Positions 47,724 to 56,680 of a DNA stretch of 64,000 nt are shown here, piece after piece (positions within the stretch are counted from its first letter, which is position 1; every line of letters starts with the position of its first letter). The notes under the pieces are model-generated. The model did no database searches, had not been told where the DNA came from, and saw only the letters and a list, made by a program, of their open reading frames with translations. Made by a program: the position numbers and the translations under genes. The stretch lies in the NCBI GenBank assembly GCA_964403525.1, contig CAYOGE010000015.1:1-64000 (forward strand), written 5' to 3'. This stretch comes from JAJTGZ01 sp964403525 (GTDB lineage: Bacteria; Planctomycetota; Phycisphaerae; Phycisphaerales; UBA1924).

Positions 47724-50700
47724 GCGTGGCCTCCCAGGACCGCGAGGCTCAGGCGGTAGCCCGCCTCGCCCCTCTTGGTGCGATCGATGAACGCGGCGTG
47801 CTTCTCGGCGCCGTGCCCGTTGTTCTCGTTGCCGCCGCCCTCGGAGCCGTGCCCGCCATGACCGGCGACGGGGTGCTCGATCGAGTGGACGCGGTCGGCG
47901 GCGTCCTTGTCACCCGCGGCGACGAGTGCCGCGAGGTACTTGGTGTTGGGGTTGCCCACGCGGATCATGTGCGTTGTGCGCGGGCGGGTGTCGAGGTACC
48001 CAAGCAGCGCGTAGGTGCGGGTGTGGTCGCGCATCGCGCTGACCTTGCTGTGCGGGTCGAGGATGTCACCGAAGTGGATCGCGCTGGTCGGGCAGGCCTG
48101 CTGGCAGGCTGTCTGCACGAAGCCGTCGGGCACGCCGTCGGCGGCGAGGTCGAACACCCGGCCCTCCTTCGTTGCACGCAGCTTGAGCTCGATCTTGGCC
48201 TCGTTGGTGCGCTGGATGCAGTAGGTGCACTTCTCCATCACGCCGCGCGAGCGGACAGTGACGTTGGGGTTCTTCTGCAGCTTCTGGATCTCGTCGAGCT
48301 TGTGGCGCAGGCGCGGCGGGATCAGGTGCTGGTTGGCGGGCAGGTGGTCCTTGAGCAGGCCGGGGGCCGACTCGGCGATGTTGGGGTCGAGCCCGCCGTT
48401 GAGCTTGGTGACGCCGAAGTCGAAGAAGTTGAAGCGGCGCACCTTGTAGGGGCAGTTGTTGGCGCAGTACCGCGTGCCGATGCAGCGGTTGTAGACCATG
48501 TAGTTGTTGCCCTCTGGCCCGTGCACGGTGGCGTTGACGGGGCAGACGACCTCGCACGGCGCGTTCTCGCAGTGCACGCACGCGACGGGCTGGAAGACCA
48601 TGCCGCTGGGGTTGTCGCGGTCGCGCCCGGTGAAGTAGCGGTCGACGCGGATCCAGTGCATCTCGCGCCCCTTGTTCACCTCGAACTTGCCGACGACGGG
48701 GATGTTGTTCTCAGCCTGGCAGGCGACGGTGCAGACGTTGCAGCCGCTGCACGCGGAGAGGTCGATCGACATGCCCCACTGCACGCGCTGGCTGTAGGGC
48801 GGGTGCTTGCTCGGCTTGCCGGCGTGCGAGGGGTCGAGGTACGCGCCCTCTTCCTTCGTCGGGTCGCTCCGGGAGCCGTTGAAGGGGTTCTTGTACGCGC
48901 TGACGTTGGCGGGCATGTGGTTGAGCTCGCCGCCCTCGAGGCGCTCGCCGAGGCTCAGACGCTTGGGACGCCCGTACGGGTCGGTCGACGCCACGATCGA
49001 CACGTCGCCGTGCTCCTTGAACGCCGGCAGGTCGATGGACCGCACGATCGCGCGGCCCTCCATCGAGCCGTGCGTCTGCGTGCACGAGATGTCGTACGAC
49101 TCGCCCTTTGCTTTTACCGTTGCGCCCGAGGCGCTGAACGCGCCGGCGGGCTTGAGCAGGAAGGTGTTGAAGCCCACGCCCGAGCCGACCTGGCCCGTCT
49201 TGCGCCGGCCGTTGCCCAGCGGCAGGACCAGCGTGTTGTCGGGCATTCCGGGGACCGGCCAGACCGCGATCACCATCGACTCGCCGCCGACGGTCACTTC
49301 GGCCAGCGAACCGTGGGGCTTCTTGTCGGTCTCGTCGGGGCGCGACAGGCCCAGCGCATCGAGCGTCGAGGGGGAGCAATAGGCAGGGTTGTCCCAGACG
49401 ACCTTTGACGCCGCGTGCGGCAGTTCCTGCAGCCACGCGTTGTTGGCCCAGCGGCCGTCGGCCATGAGGCCGCGCTCGAACACAACGTCGAGCGAAGAGG
49501 AGGAGGGCGCGGCACCCGCGGCGGCGTTGACGACGATGTCGGCTGCGCGATTGACGTTGACGCTCATCGCGGCGCCGGCGACGTTGCCGGCGACGCCGTT
49601 CCACAGCGCCTGCCGCCACGCCTTGTCAAAGTCCATCGGCGTCCGCTTTGACCAGACCGACCGCACGAGGTCGTATCCGTCGGGCTTCTGGCCGAGGATC
49701 GTCGCGAGCGTCTCGATCTCGCTGCGCGCGGTGTAGAGCGGCGCGATCAGCGGCTGGACCGGGCTGAGGGTGCCGTCGGCGGCGACGACGTCGCCCCACG
49801 ACTCGAGGTAAGTGGTGCTGTTGAGCCGCCAGTTGGCGAGTTCCACGGTCTCGCTGTCTTCAACCGACTGCACGACGAGGGTGAGCTTCTTGTCGGCGAC
49901 GGCCCTGGCGAGCTTCTCCTCGAGCTTCAGCGCGGCGGGCGCGTTGAACGCGGGGTTGGTCTCGATGCACACGAGCGTCTTCACCTCGCCGCGCTCGACC
50001 TGCCCGGCGAGCTTCGCCAGACCGGCCGCGCCGTCGCTGACGCGCTCGGCGTCGGCGGGGAGGTACTTGACGGTCTGCCCGACGTTGCCGAGTTCGCTGT
50101 TGAGCCCGGCGACGAGGGCGTGCACCCACGACGGCTGGCTGGCGCCGACGACGATCAGGCCCGCGCCCCTGTTCGCGGCGAGGTCCTCCGCTACCGCCTC
50201 AACAAACTTCGCGTCAACGCCCGAGTCGTTGACCTTCGCCGCGCTCACGCCGGCCGCGAGCGGGCCGGAGACGCCGAGCTTCTTGGCCAGTGCAACAACC
50301 AGCGCGGGGACCTGCGAAGGGGCGACGCGCACGCGGTGATCGGCGGAGCCGCCGGTGCCGGTGAACGACGACTCGGCGCAGTAGAGCCGGCACATCTGGT
50401 CCTTTGTGCCCATCACGCTGCGCCACGCCCCCCACTGACGGGCGTGCACGAGGCTCAGCGGCTCAAAGTGCAGGAAGTCGCGGTCGAGCGAGAGGATGAT
50501 CTTCGCCTTGGAGATGTCGAGCACCTCGGTGGCCGGCCCGCCGCAGACCGCGCTGATCGCGGTGTTGGCGGCGGTGTTCTCCGTCGCGTCGTAGGCGATC
50601 CACGAGGCGTCGGGCCAGCGCTTGCTGATCTGGTCGCGCAGCGCGTCGCGGGTGGGGCTGGTCTTCTTGTCGACGATGAACGCAAGGCCCGCGCCGTGCG

Positions 50701-51319
50701 TCGCGTCGTAGGTGGCAAAGTGCTTGGCGCTCCACGCGGAGAAGTCGTCCCACGTCGCGGGCACGTACGAGACCTTGCCGCCGTTGTCGCGCCTGAACTC
50801 CGGCTCCTTCAGCCTGTCGGGGTCGTACAGCGCCAGGATGCTCGCCTGCGACCACTCGCTGCTCTTGCCCTGGTTCACGGGGTGGAGCGGGTTGCCCTCG
50901 ACCTTCGTCGGGCGGCCTTCGTGCGTCTCAACCAGCAGGCCCTCGGCACCGCCACCGGGCAGCGGGCGCGACGTGGCGTAGTAGAGGCTCTTGCCGGGGA
51001 TGACCGTCTCAGGGACGTTCGCCGAGTAGGGCAGGATGTCGTGGACGGGTCGGCGGCAGCCGGGCATGGTGGCCGCGCCGGCGAGCGCAACGCCCGCGCC
51101 CATCAGCTTCAAAAACGTGCGCCGGCTCCCTTGCAGAAGCTCGCTCGCGCCGTCGGGGAACTCGCGCTCCAGGAAATCACGGAACTCGCCGGTGTCGGCG
51201 AGGTCGTCGAGGCCGCGCCAGTGCTTGGCGCCGGCGGCGCCGATCAGCTCGTGGGGCGTCCGCGCCTTGTGCAGGGGCTTGCCGTCTTCGACGCTGGAAT
51301 GGCATTGATCGTGAGCCAT
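47720..51319 (-). CDS. actB: Alternative complex III iron-sulfur/molybdopterin-fold subunit ActB
   Basis: 1199 aa. A Tat signal SRRTFLKLMGAGVAL near residue 65 sends it across the membrane folded. A molybdopterin oxidoreductase-like fold occupies the N-terminal 800 residues; in ActB this fold is known to lack the cofactor. The C-terminal part has four cysteine clusters for iron-sulfur centres, among them CSGCNVCTVACQAENN near residue 855, CVHCENAPCEVVCP, CIGTRYCANNCPYKVRR and CTYCIQRTNEAK with CQQACPTSAIHFGD. Electron transfer path within the complex. It lies 58 bases after ActA. Confidence 0.93.
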   Translation of the reverse strand: MAHDQCHSSVEDGKPLHKARTPHELIGAAGAKHWRGLDDLADTGEFRDFLEREFPDGASELLQGSRRTFLKLMGAGVALAGAATMPGCRRPVHDILPYSANVPETVIPGKSLYYATSRPLPGGGAEGLLVETHEGRPTKVEGNPLHPVNQGKSSEWSQASILALYDPDRLKEPEFRRDNGGKVSYVPATWDDFSAWSAKHFATYDATHGAGLAFIVDKKTSPTRDALRDQISKRWPDASWIAYDATENTAANTAISAVCGGPATEVLDISKAKIILSLDRDFLHFEPLSLVHARQWGAWRSVMGTKDQMCRLYCAESSFTGTGGSADHRVRVAPSQVPALVVALAKKLGVSGPLAAGVSAAKVNDSGVDAKFVEAVAEDLAANRGAGLIVVGASQPSWVHALVAGLNSELGNVGQTVKYLPADAERVSDGAAGLAKLAGQVERGEVKTLVCIETNPAFNAPAALKLEEKLARAVADKKLTLVVQSVEDSETVELANWRLNSTTYLESWGDVVAADGTLSPVQPLIAPLYTARSEIETLATILGQKPDGYDLVRSVWSKRTPMDFDKAWRQALWNGVAGNVAGAAMSVNVNRAADIVVNAAAGAAPSSSSLDVVFERGLMADGRWANNAWLQELPHAASKVVWDNPAYCSPSTLDALGLSRPDETDKKPHGSLAEVTVGGESMVIAVWPVPGMPDNTLVLPLGNGRRKTGQVGSGVGFNTFLLKPAGAFSASGATVKAKGESYDISCTQTHGSMEGRAIVRSIDLPAFKEHGDVSIVASTDPYGRPKRLSLGERLEGGELNHMPANVSAYKNPFNGSRSDPTKEEGAYLDPSHAGKPSKHPPYSQRVQWGMSIDLSACSGCNVCTVACQAENNIPVVGKFEVNKGREMHWIRVDRYFTGRDRDNPSGMVFQPVACVHCENAPCEVVCPVNATVHGPEGNNYMVYNRCIGTRYCANNCPYKVRRFNFFDFGVTKLNGGLDPNIAESAPGLLKDHLPANQHLIPPRLRHKLDEIQKLQKNPNVTVRSRGVMEKCTYCIQRTNEAKIELKLRATKEGRVFDLAADGVPDGFVQTACQQACPTSAIHFGDILDPHSKVSAMRDHTRTYALLGYLDTRPRTTHMIRVGNPNTKYLAALVAAGDKDAADRVHSIEHPVAGHGGHGSEGGGNENNGHGAEKHAAFIDRTKRGEAGYRLSLAVLGGHA

Positions 51320-51377
51320 AGTGGTGTCTTCTTCTGCTGGTCTTCTGCTCTGGTCCGATGGCGGGCGTTGACGCGGT

Positions 51378-52103
51378 TCAGTAGTGGCAGGCGCCGCAGT
51401 TCTCGGGCGCCGCGAGCTTGCGCTTCTCGTAGAGCGTCGCGCCCTGCTTGGCGACGGCCGCGGGGTCTTCCTTCATCTTCTCGACGTCGAACAGGCGCGT
51501 CATCATGTTCTCGTAGACGCCGCCGTCGGGCCTGGGGTCGCCGGCGCGGGGGACGAGGTTCGGCTCGGGGTTGCGGTGGCAGTCGAGGCACCAGCCCATG
51601 CTGAGGCTCTCGTGCTGCCAGACGACCGGCATGCGCGCCACGTTGCCGTGGCACGAGATGCACGAAACGCCTGCGTTGAGGTGCACGTTGTGCGGGAAGT
51701 TGCGCACATAGTCGGGCAGCTTGTGAACGCGGTGCCACTCGATCGGCGCGTCGGCGGCGTACGCCTCGCGGATGAAATCGGTCTTGGCCTTGTGCTGCGC
51801 GTTCTCAAACTTCTGCAGCTTGTTCTCGCCGTGGCATCCGTTGCAGACGGCGACGGCGGGGATGTTGGCCTCGGCGCTGACTTCGATCTGCGAGTGGCAG
51901 TAGCGGCAGTCCATGCCCAGCTTGCCCGCGTGGATCTGGTGGTTGAAGCCACCGCCGGGCTGCTTGGGCATATACCCCACTTCCCAGTAGGCGGGAGTGA
52001 AGTAGTACCAGACCCCTCCAACCACCAGCGTGAGTGCGGTCATCCCGCCGCCCACCATGTGGAAGGGGAGTCCGTTGGTCCACTTGGGGAAAATCGTTGA
52101 CAT
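51378..52103 (-). CDS. actA: Alternative complex III pentaheme cytochrome c, ActA
   Basis: 241 aa. An N-terminal membrane anchor (VGGGMTALTLVVGGVWYYF) and five CxxCH heme sites: CRYCH, CNGCH, CISCH, CLDCH and CGACH, the last being the C-terminus (CHY). Five hemes are what ActA of the complex carries. It is the first gene of the operon, with a candidate promoter upstream. Confidence 0.93.
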   Translation of the reverse strand: MSTIFPKWTNGLPFHMVGGGMTALTLVVGGVWYYFTPAYWEVGYMPKQPGGGFNHQIHAGKLGMDCRYCHSQIEVSAEANIPAVAVCNGCHGENKLQKFENAQHKAKTDFIREAYAADAPIEWHRVHKLPDYVRNFPHNVHLNAGVSCISCHGNVARMPVVWQHESLSMGWCLDCHRNPEPNLVPRAGDPRPDGGVYENMMTRLFDVEKMKEDPAAVAKQGATLYEKRKLAAPENCGACHY

Positions 52104-52244
52104 CCGGCGACTCCCATCCGGCTACCCGCTCGCCAAAGCCTGTTCCCGGCCCAAGACCGGGGCCGGGACGGAAGCTGGTGGGGTATCTCCCGAGCACAAG
52201 TGAGCAAACGCTACTTCTTGCCCGGCCGGAAAATATGCGGCCGG

Positions 52245-52274
52245 AGAATAGTCAGGTCTCTGCTATATTTGCAA
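52245..52274 (-). promoter_or_regulatory. Candidate promoter of the act operon
   Basis: On the minus strand TTGCAA (52269-52274), 18 bases, TATTCT (52245-52250), about 140 bases upstream of ActA. The rest of the 52104-52407 gap between ActA and ctaA holds two short inverted repeats (CGGCCC-type near 52148-52172 and CCGGCCGGA near 52222-52245) and no gene. Confidence 0.5.
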
Positions 52275-52407
52275 GTGCTCCCAGTCTCACCGGCCTCACT
52301 GAGATTCAGTCTCAACAAGGCAGGGGAGATGATGGAGCACGCGCGGAGCGATTGTTCGCTCTTTGAACGGGTATGTTGCCTTTGCTGAGGACTCAGGACT
52401 TCTTCTT

Positions 52408-53820
52408 ATGCACCCGACCCCGCTTGATGGTTCCCAGCCCTCTGCCCGTTGGCCCTCGCGATTCGGCGCTGCCATCACGCTCGGGTTTGCCGCGGCGGTG
52501 GCGATGTGGATCATCTGGTTCCTCGTCCACATGCCCGCGACGATCGACCTGATGCCGCAGGCGGTTTCAGGGCCGCTGCTGCTGCTGGTTGCCGCGGTGG
52601 CGTTGATGATCGGGCTCATGCGTCTGCCGCGGGAGGACCGCCTGCCGGTGGGCACACTCGCCGGGCTCGTTGCCGGGCTCGTCACGCTCTTGATCCTCGG
52701 AACGCGCCTTACGCAACAGGCGACCGCGCCCGATGCGATGACAAACGCGAGCGAACTGCGGCCACAGGCGCCGCTGATGATCGCGGGCTTCCTGCTGGCG
52801 ATGTGCGCAGCGGGCGTGGTCGCGGGCTTTGGTGCTGTTTCTCTGGGCGGGAGTTCTGCCAGGCTTCGCAGAAGCCCCGCCTCATGGCTGGCGTCGTTCG
52901 CGGTTGTAAACGCGGTGGCGATACTGCCGCTGCTCACACTCGGCGGCCTGGTGACAAGCACCAAAGCGGGGTTCGCCGTGCCCGACTGGCCCGGCACGTA
53001 CGGCGCCAACATGTTCCTGTATCCGATCGGCCTGATGAGCGAGCCGCGGATCTTTCTTGAGCACACGCACCGGCTCTTCGGGGCGATGGTGGGGCTCACA
53101 ACGGCGGTCGGCTTTGTCTTCGCGCTCTGCTGCGCACCGAAGGGTTGGATGAAACTCGCCGCGCTGGGCCTGCTGCTCCTGGTGATCGCGCAGGGCGTGG
53201 CGGGCGGGCTCTGGACCCAGGAAAAAGCGAAGGCGCTTGTGATCCTCCACGGCATGACGGGGCAGATCTACTTTGCGCTCACGCTCGCCTACGCCGCGGC
53301 GCTGAGCGAACGGTGGGCCCGCTGGCGTGACGACACAGCCGCGCGTGCGGCGGTGCGCACGCCCGCGCGAGGAATCACCGTGCTGCTGGTGCTGCTGCTG
53401 GTGCAGTTGGCGATGGGCACGATGGTGCGCCACCTGGGCAGCAAGGGTGTGCACGCGCTCTATACCCACGCGACGCTCTCGATGGTGATCCTGGTGCTGG
53501 CGATCATGGTGGGCACAAAGATGATGCGGCTGAAGGCAACGCCGGTGCACGGCAAGAGCCTATGGTGGGCCGGGCACCACGTTGTGCTGGCGGTCGGTCT
53601 GCAGTTTGTGCTCGGCTGGATCGCGCTGCTGGCGTGGATGTCGGCCAAGGACCAGGTGGCCCCGCTCTCGAGCGAACTGGCCAGCGCCGCGGCCATCAAA
53701 CCGTGGGACGCGCTCGTCCGGACCGCCCACCAGGCCAACGGTGCGCTGGTGCTGGGCTCGAGCGCGGTAATGGCGGTGTGGGGGCTGAGCAGAGCGAAGA
53801 TCGCTGTGCATCAGAGCTAA
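52408..53820 (+). CDS. ctaA: Heme A synthase (COX15/CtaA family)
   Basis: About 470 aa, at least eight to ten helices. It oxidises heme O to heme A for the oxidase. Family marks are GGLVTSTKAGFAVPDWPGTYG, EHTHRLFGAMVG (heme His ligands), ILHGMTGQIYFALTLA, YTHATLSMVIL and RTAHQANGALVLGS. The N-terminal 130 residues hold three extra helices before the typical start. The ATG at 52408 is more plausible than the upstream TTG at 52363. It is divergent from the act operon. Confidence 0.87.
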   Translation: MHPTPLDGSQPSARWPSRFGAAITLGFAAAVAMWIIWFLVHMPATIDLMPQAVSGPLLLLVAAVALMIGLMRLPREDRLPVGTLAGLVAGLVTLLILGTRLTQQATAPDAMTNASELRPQAPLMIAGFLLAMCAAGVVAGFGAVSLGGSSARLRRSPASWLASFAVVNAVAILPLLTLGGLVTSTKAGFAVPDWPGTYGANMFLYPIGLMSEPRIFLEHTHRLFGAMVGLTTAVGFVFALCCAPKGWMKLAALGLLLLVIAQGVAGGLWTQEKAKALVILHGMTGQIYFALTLAYAAALSERWARWRDDTAARAAVRTPARGITVLLVLLLVQLAMGTMVRHLGSKGVHALYTHATLSMVILVLAIMVGTKMMRLKATPVHGKSLWWAGHHVVLAVGLQFVLGWIALLAWMSAKDQVAPLSSELASAAAIKPWDALVRTAHQANGALVLGSSAVMAVWGLSRAKIAVHQS

Positions 53821-53823
53821 CGG

Positions 53824-54231
53824 CTATCGCTTCGCGCGGGGGATCACGCACCGCAGGCCTGACCAGGTCTCGTCGATCGCACATACCTTGTTGTCTACCA
53901 GACCCGCCGCAAGCGCGGCATCGCGGATCATGTTCTCGCCGAGAGCGCCCTCCCCATTCTGGCCTTTCCGCCAGGCGAACCAGAGGCCACAGTGCGAGGC
54001 CATCCGGGGGACAAGCGATTTGAGCCGGGCGGGAAGATCGGCAGGCTTGTCAAGGAAGGCGACGATGACATCAAACGGCCCCTTCGCTGCTGGGCTGCTG
54101 AGCTGCGCGACACCCTCCGGGAGTGTGCCAAGGGTCCTTTGAAAGCCGTCGGGCTGACTCACGAGGTACAGCGATGAATCGGGCTTGATGCCAAGTTTCT
54201 GAGGGAGCGGGGTGCTTGAGTAACCTGCCAT
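53824..54231 (-). CDS. DUF3052-like protein
   Basis: 135 aa. The opening MAGYSSTPLPQKLGIKP and the pattern FDVIVAFLDKPADLPARL followed by LWFAWRK fit the DUF3052 family, which has a Rossmann-like layout and unknown function. It converges on ctaA (three bases apart). Confidence 0.75.
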   Translation of the reverse strand: MAGYSSTPLPQKLGIKPDSSLYLVSQPDGFQRTLGTLPEGVAQLSSPAAKGPFDVIVAFLDKPADLPARLKSLVPRMASHCGLWFAWRKGQNGEGALGENMIRDAALAAGLVDNKVCAIDETWSGLRCVIPRAKR

Positions 54232-54637
54232 GATCGGAGCGTACCCAAAGACACATTCGCAGGAGGATTGAAGGGGCCTGTTCGGTTGATTTGGCGGAGC
54301 AGCCGGTCAAACATTGCCCCTGTTCGAAACCCGACCGTGACGGACGCCTGATCATCCATCAGGCCAAGGCGCGGACAGGGGCTTCTCCTCGCGGCGAGTT
54401 GAAGTCTGAGGTTTGCCGGGAGCGTGGATGCACGCAGACCGGCCGCCGCGGCCTGATGGGCACCCCCCACAACCAGGACCGCGTCGAGGCGTGGTGACTT
54501 GATCAGTCCGGGACGACCCGGCTGTGGAGCCCGCAATGGGCGTGGAGGTTGTGTCGGTCGGCGAATCAAAGCACCCTCATCCGCCGTGGAGGACCGCGGC
54601 GCCTTCTCCCGCTCCGCGGGCGAAGGAGGGAACTGAG
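54232..54637. other. Intergenic region before tRNA-Gln
   Basis: No gene is supported. The open frames here have no recognisable protein signal. The last 60 bases contain a REP-like palindrome (54602-54626) just before the tRNA. Confidence 0.5.
54602..54626. repeat. REP-like palindrome upstream of tRNA-Gln
   Basis: CCTTCtCCCGC-TCC-GCGGGcGAAGG forms a stem with one mismatch. A similar CTCCCGCT-GGG-AGCGGGAG hairpin lies at 58172-58190. Confidence 0.4.
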
Positions 54638-54708
54638 AGGCCCATGGTGTAACGGTAGCACAGCAGACTTTGGTTCTGCTTGTCTTGGTTCGAATCCAAG
54701 TGGGCCTG
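54638..54708 (+). tRNA. tRNA-Gln (UUG)
   Basis: 71 nt. Acceptor arms AGGCCCA and TGGGCCT pair. The D-loop has TAACGGTAGCAC, the anticodon arm GCAGA-CTTTGGT-TCTGC gives anticodon TTG, and the T-arm contains GGTTCGAATCC. No 3' CCA is encoded. Confidence 0.93.
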
Positions 54709-54719
54709 TTGGATACGTG

Positions 54720-54754
54720 GGCGTCAGCGAACAGCGATCAGGCATCAGTGAACG
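54720..54754 (+). repeat. Degenerate heptamer repeats, GGCATCA type
   Basis: Five consecutive 7-base units GGCGTCA, GCGAACA, GCGATCA, GGCATCA, GTGAACG end at the glmU start codon. The 19-base core GCGATCAGGCATCAGTGAA recurs exactly, inverted, at 57519-57537. Confidence 0.7.
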
Positions 54755-54755
54755 C

Positions 54756-55580
54756 ATGAGCAGCAGCAACGCACAATCTGGAAAACCTCCCATCGCCATC
54801 ATCCTCGCCGCGGGCAAGGGAACGCGGATGGAGAGCGATCTGCCCAAGGTCGTTCACCCAGTCGGCGGGCGGCCGATGGTGTGCGCGGTTGTGGATGCGT
54901 GCCGCGAGGCGGGGTGCGAGCGGATCGTGCTCGTCGTGGGGTACAAGCAGGAGGTTGTGCGCGACCTGATGGCGAAGCAGGGGGCGGAGTGGAATCGGGG
55001 GATCGAGTACGCGGTTCAGGAGCAACAGCTCGGCACGGGGCACGCCGTGCTGAGCGCGAAGGGGACGCTGGGCGCGACGACGAGTGAGCAGGGCCGCCCC
55101 TGCTTCGTGCTCGCGGGCGACGGGCCGCTGATCCGAGCCCAGACGCTCCAGACGCTGCTCCGCACGCACAGCGACACTCACGCAGCGGCGACGATGGCGA
55201 CGAGCGTGATCGACGACCCGACCGGGTATGGCCGGATTGTCCGCGGTGCCGACCGCAAGCTATCCGCGATCGTGGAGCACAAGGAGTGCACCCCGGATCA
55301 GCTGAAGATCCGCGAGGTGAACCCCTCGTACTACTGCTTCGACACGGCCAAGCTCTTCACGGCGCTCGCGCAGGTGAAGCGGAACGAACAGTCGGGCGAG
55401 TACTACATCACCGACGTTCCCTCGCTGCTGCTGAAGCAAGGCGAGCGCGTCGAAGTGATCGAGGCGGTGCCGCCGCAGGACATCCTGAGCATCAACACCC
55501 CGGCGCAGCTGGCAGAGGTTGACGCGATCTATCGCTCACGCCCCGCAAAGTCCTCCAACGCACCCGGAGCCCTCCGTTGA
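54756..55580 (+). CDS. GlmU-type N-acetylglucosamine-1-phosphate uridylyltransferase, single-domain
   Basis: 274 aa. The nucleotidyltransferase domain has IILAAGKGTRMESDLPKVVHPVGGRPM, LVVGYKQEVVRDL, QEQQLGTGHAV, LAGDGPLIRAQTL, PTGYGRIVR and EVNPSYYCF. It activates GlcNAc-1-P (or a related sugar phosphate) with UTP for cell envelope sugars. The C-terminal left-handed beta-helix acetyltransferase domain of full GlmU is absent; the chain ends about residue 274. The ATG at 54756 is just after the heptamer repeats; upstream open frame crosses the tRNA and is rejected. It overlaps prs by 4 bases. Confidence 0.85.
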   Translation: MSSSNAQSGKPPIAIILAAGKGTRMESDLPKVVHPVGGRPMVCAVVDACREAGCERIVLVVGYKQEVVRDLMAKQGAEWNRGIEYAVQEQQLGTGHAVLSAKGTLGATTSEQGRPCFVLAGDGPLIRAQTLQTLLRTHSDTHAAATMATSVIDDPTGYGRIVRGADRKLSAIVEHKECTPDQLKIREVNPSYYCFDTAKLFTALAQVKRNEQSGEYYITDVPSLLLKQGERVEVIEAVPPQDILSINTPAQLAEVDAIYRSRPAKSSNAPGALR

Positions 55581-56593
55581 ACAACGACCTCTCCCAGCTC
55601 AAGGTGTTCGCCGGGCGCACGAGCCACTACCTGGCCGAGCGGATCTGCGGGCACATCGAGCGCGACCTTGGCCGCCAGCAGGACAAGCAGGCGTCGTTCA
55701 AGGCGGGCCAGTCACGCATCGAGACGTTCCCCGACGGCGAGGTGCTGGTGAAGCTCGAGGAGGACGTGCGTGGGCGCGACTGCTTCGTGGTGCTCAGCAC
55801 CTGCGCGCCGGTCAACGACAACATCATGGAGCTGCTGATCTACGTCGACTGCCTCAGGCGCGCCAGCGCCAAGCGCATCACGGCGGTGATCCCCTACTTC
55901 GGCTACGCCCGGCAGGACCGCAAGGACGAAGGGCGCGTGCCCATCACCGCCAAGCTGGTCGCGAACCTGCTCACCGCGGCCCACATCGACCGCGTGCTCG
56001 CCCTCGACCTGCACGCCGCGCAGATCCAGGGGTTCTTCGATATCCCCGTTGACCATCTCTCGGCGACGCCGGTCTTCCACAAGCACTTCGCCGCCAAGCG
56101 TTCCGAATTGACCGACCTGTGCCTGGTGAGCCCGGACGTGGGCAACGTGAAGGTGGCCGAGAGCTTCGCAAACCTGCTCCAGGGCGAGCTTGCGATCATC
56201 AACAAGCGCCGCAAGAGCGGCAGCGAGGTCGAGACGAGCCACATCATCGGCAACGTCAAGGGCAAGACCGTGCTGATGTTCGACGACATGATCGCCACCG
56301 GCGGCACCGTGGTTCAGGCGGCCGAGCTCGTCATGCAGCAGGGGGCCAAGCGCGTCATCGCCGCCGCTACCCACGGAGTGATGGCGGGCAGGGCGATCGA
56401 GAAGCTCATGTCGCCGGCGATCAGCGAGATCGTGGTGACCAACACCGTGCCGCTGGGCCCGCGCGTCGACCCCATCCGGCACAAGCTGACGGAGCTGTGC
56501 GTGGGCGACCTGCTGGGCGAGGCGATCCACCGCATCCACTGCAACCTGTCGATCAGCGCCCTGTTCAGGGGCACCGCGGGGGTGAAGAGGTAA
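55577..56593 (+). CDS. prs: Ribose-phosphate pyrophosphokinase
   Basis: 338 aa. It makes PRPP from ribose-5-phosphate and ATP. Motifs: VFAGRTSHYLAERI, YFGYARQDRKDEGRVPITAKLVANLL (ATP/ribose binding), LDLHAAQIQGFF, and the PRPP loop FDDMIATGGTVVQAAEL. Start is TTG, overlapping the upstream stop (TTGA), with GGAG eight bases upstream. It is slightly longer than typical 310-320 aa proteins. Confidence 0.93.
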   Translation: MNNDLSQLKVFAGRTSHYLAERICGHIERDLGRQQDKQASFKAGQSRIETFPDGEVLVKLEEDVRGRDCFVVLSTCAPVNDNIMELLIYVDCLRRASAKRITAVIPYFGYARQDRKDEGRVPITAKLVANLLTAAHIDRVLALDLHAAQIQGFFDIPVDHLSATPVFHKHFAAKRSELTDLCLVSPDVGNVKVAESFANLLQGELAIINKRRKSGSEVETSHIIGNVKGKTVLMFDDMIATGGTVVQAAELVMQQGAKRVIAAATHGVMAGRAIEKLMSPAISEIVVTNTVPLGPRVDPIRHKLTELCVGDLLGEAIHRIHCNLSISALFRGTAGVKR

Positions 56594-56680
56594 CAAGCGT
56601 CGGGAGGGGGCCCGCGGCCGTCGCCGGCGGGAATGGTTTTACAACACCGGTTTGAGAAGTTCTGTGAAAGGAAACGAGTT

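Noticed and set aside
47726..49408. Plus-strand open frame of 560 aa antisense to actB
   Set aside because: It mirrors the actB coding sequence; no domain signal of its own.
54159..54569. Minus-strand open frame of 136 aa before tRNA-Gln
   Set aside because: Composition is Arg/Pro-rich, typical of antisense frames in high-GC DNA; no ribosome binding site or family likeness.
54549..54755. N-terminal extension of the GlmU-like frame
   Set aside because: The extension would cross the tRNA-Gln gene and the heptamer repeats; homology begins at the ATG at 54756.
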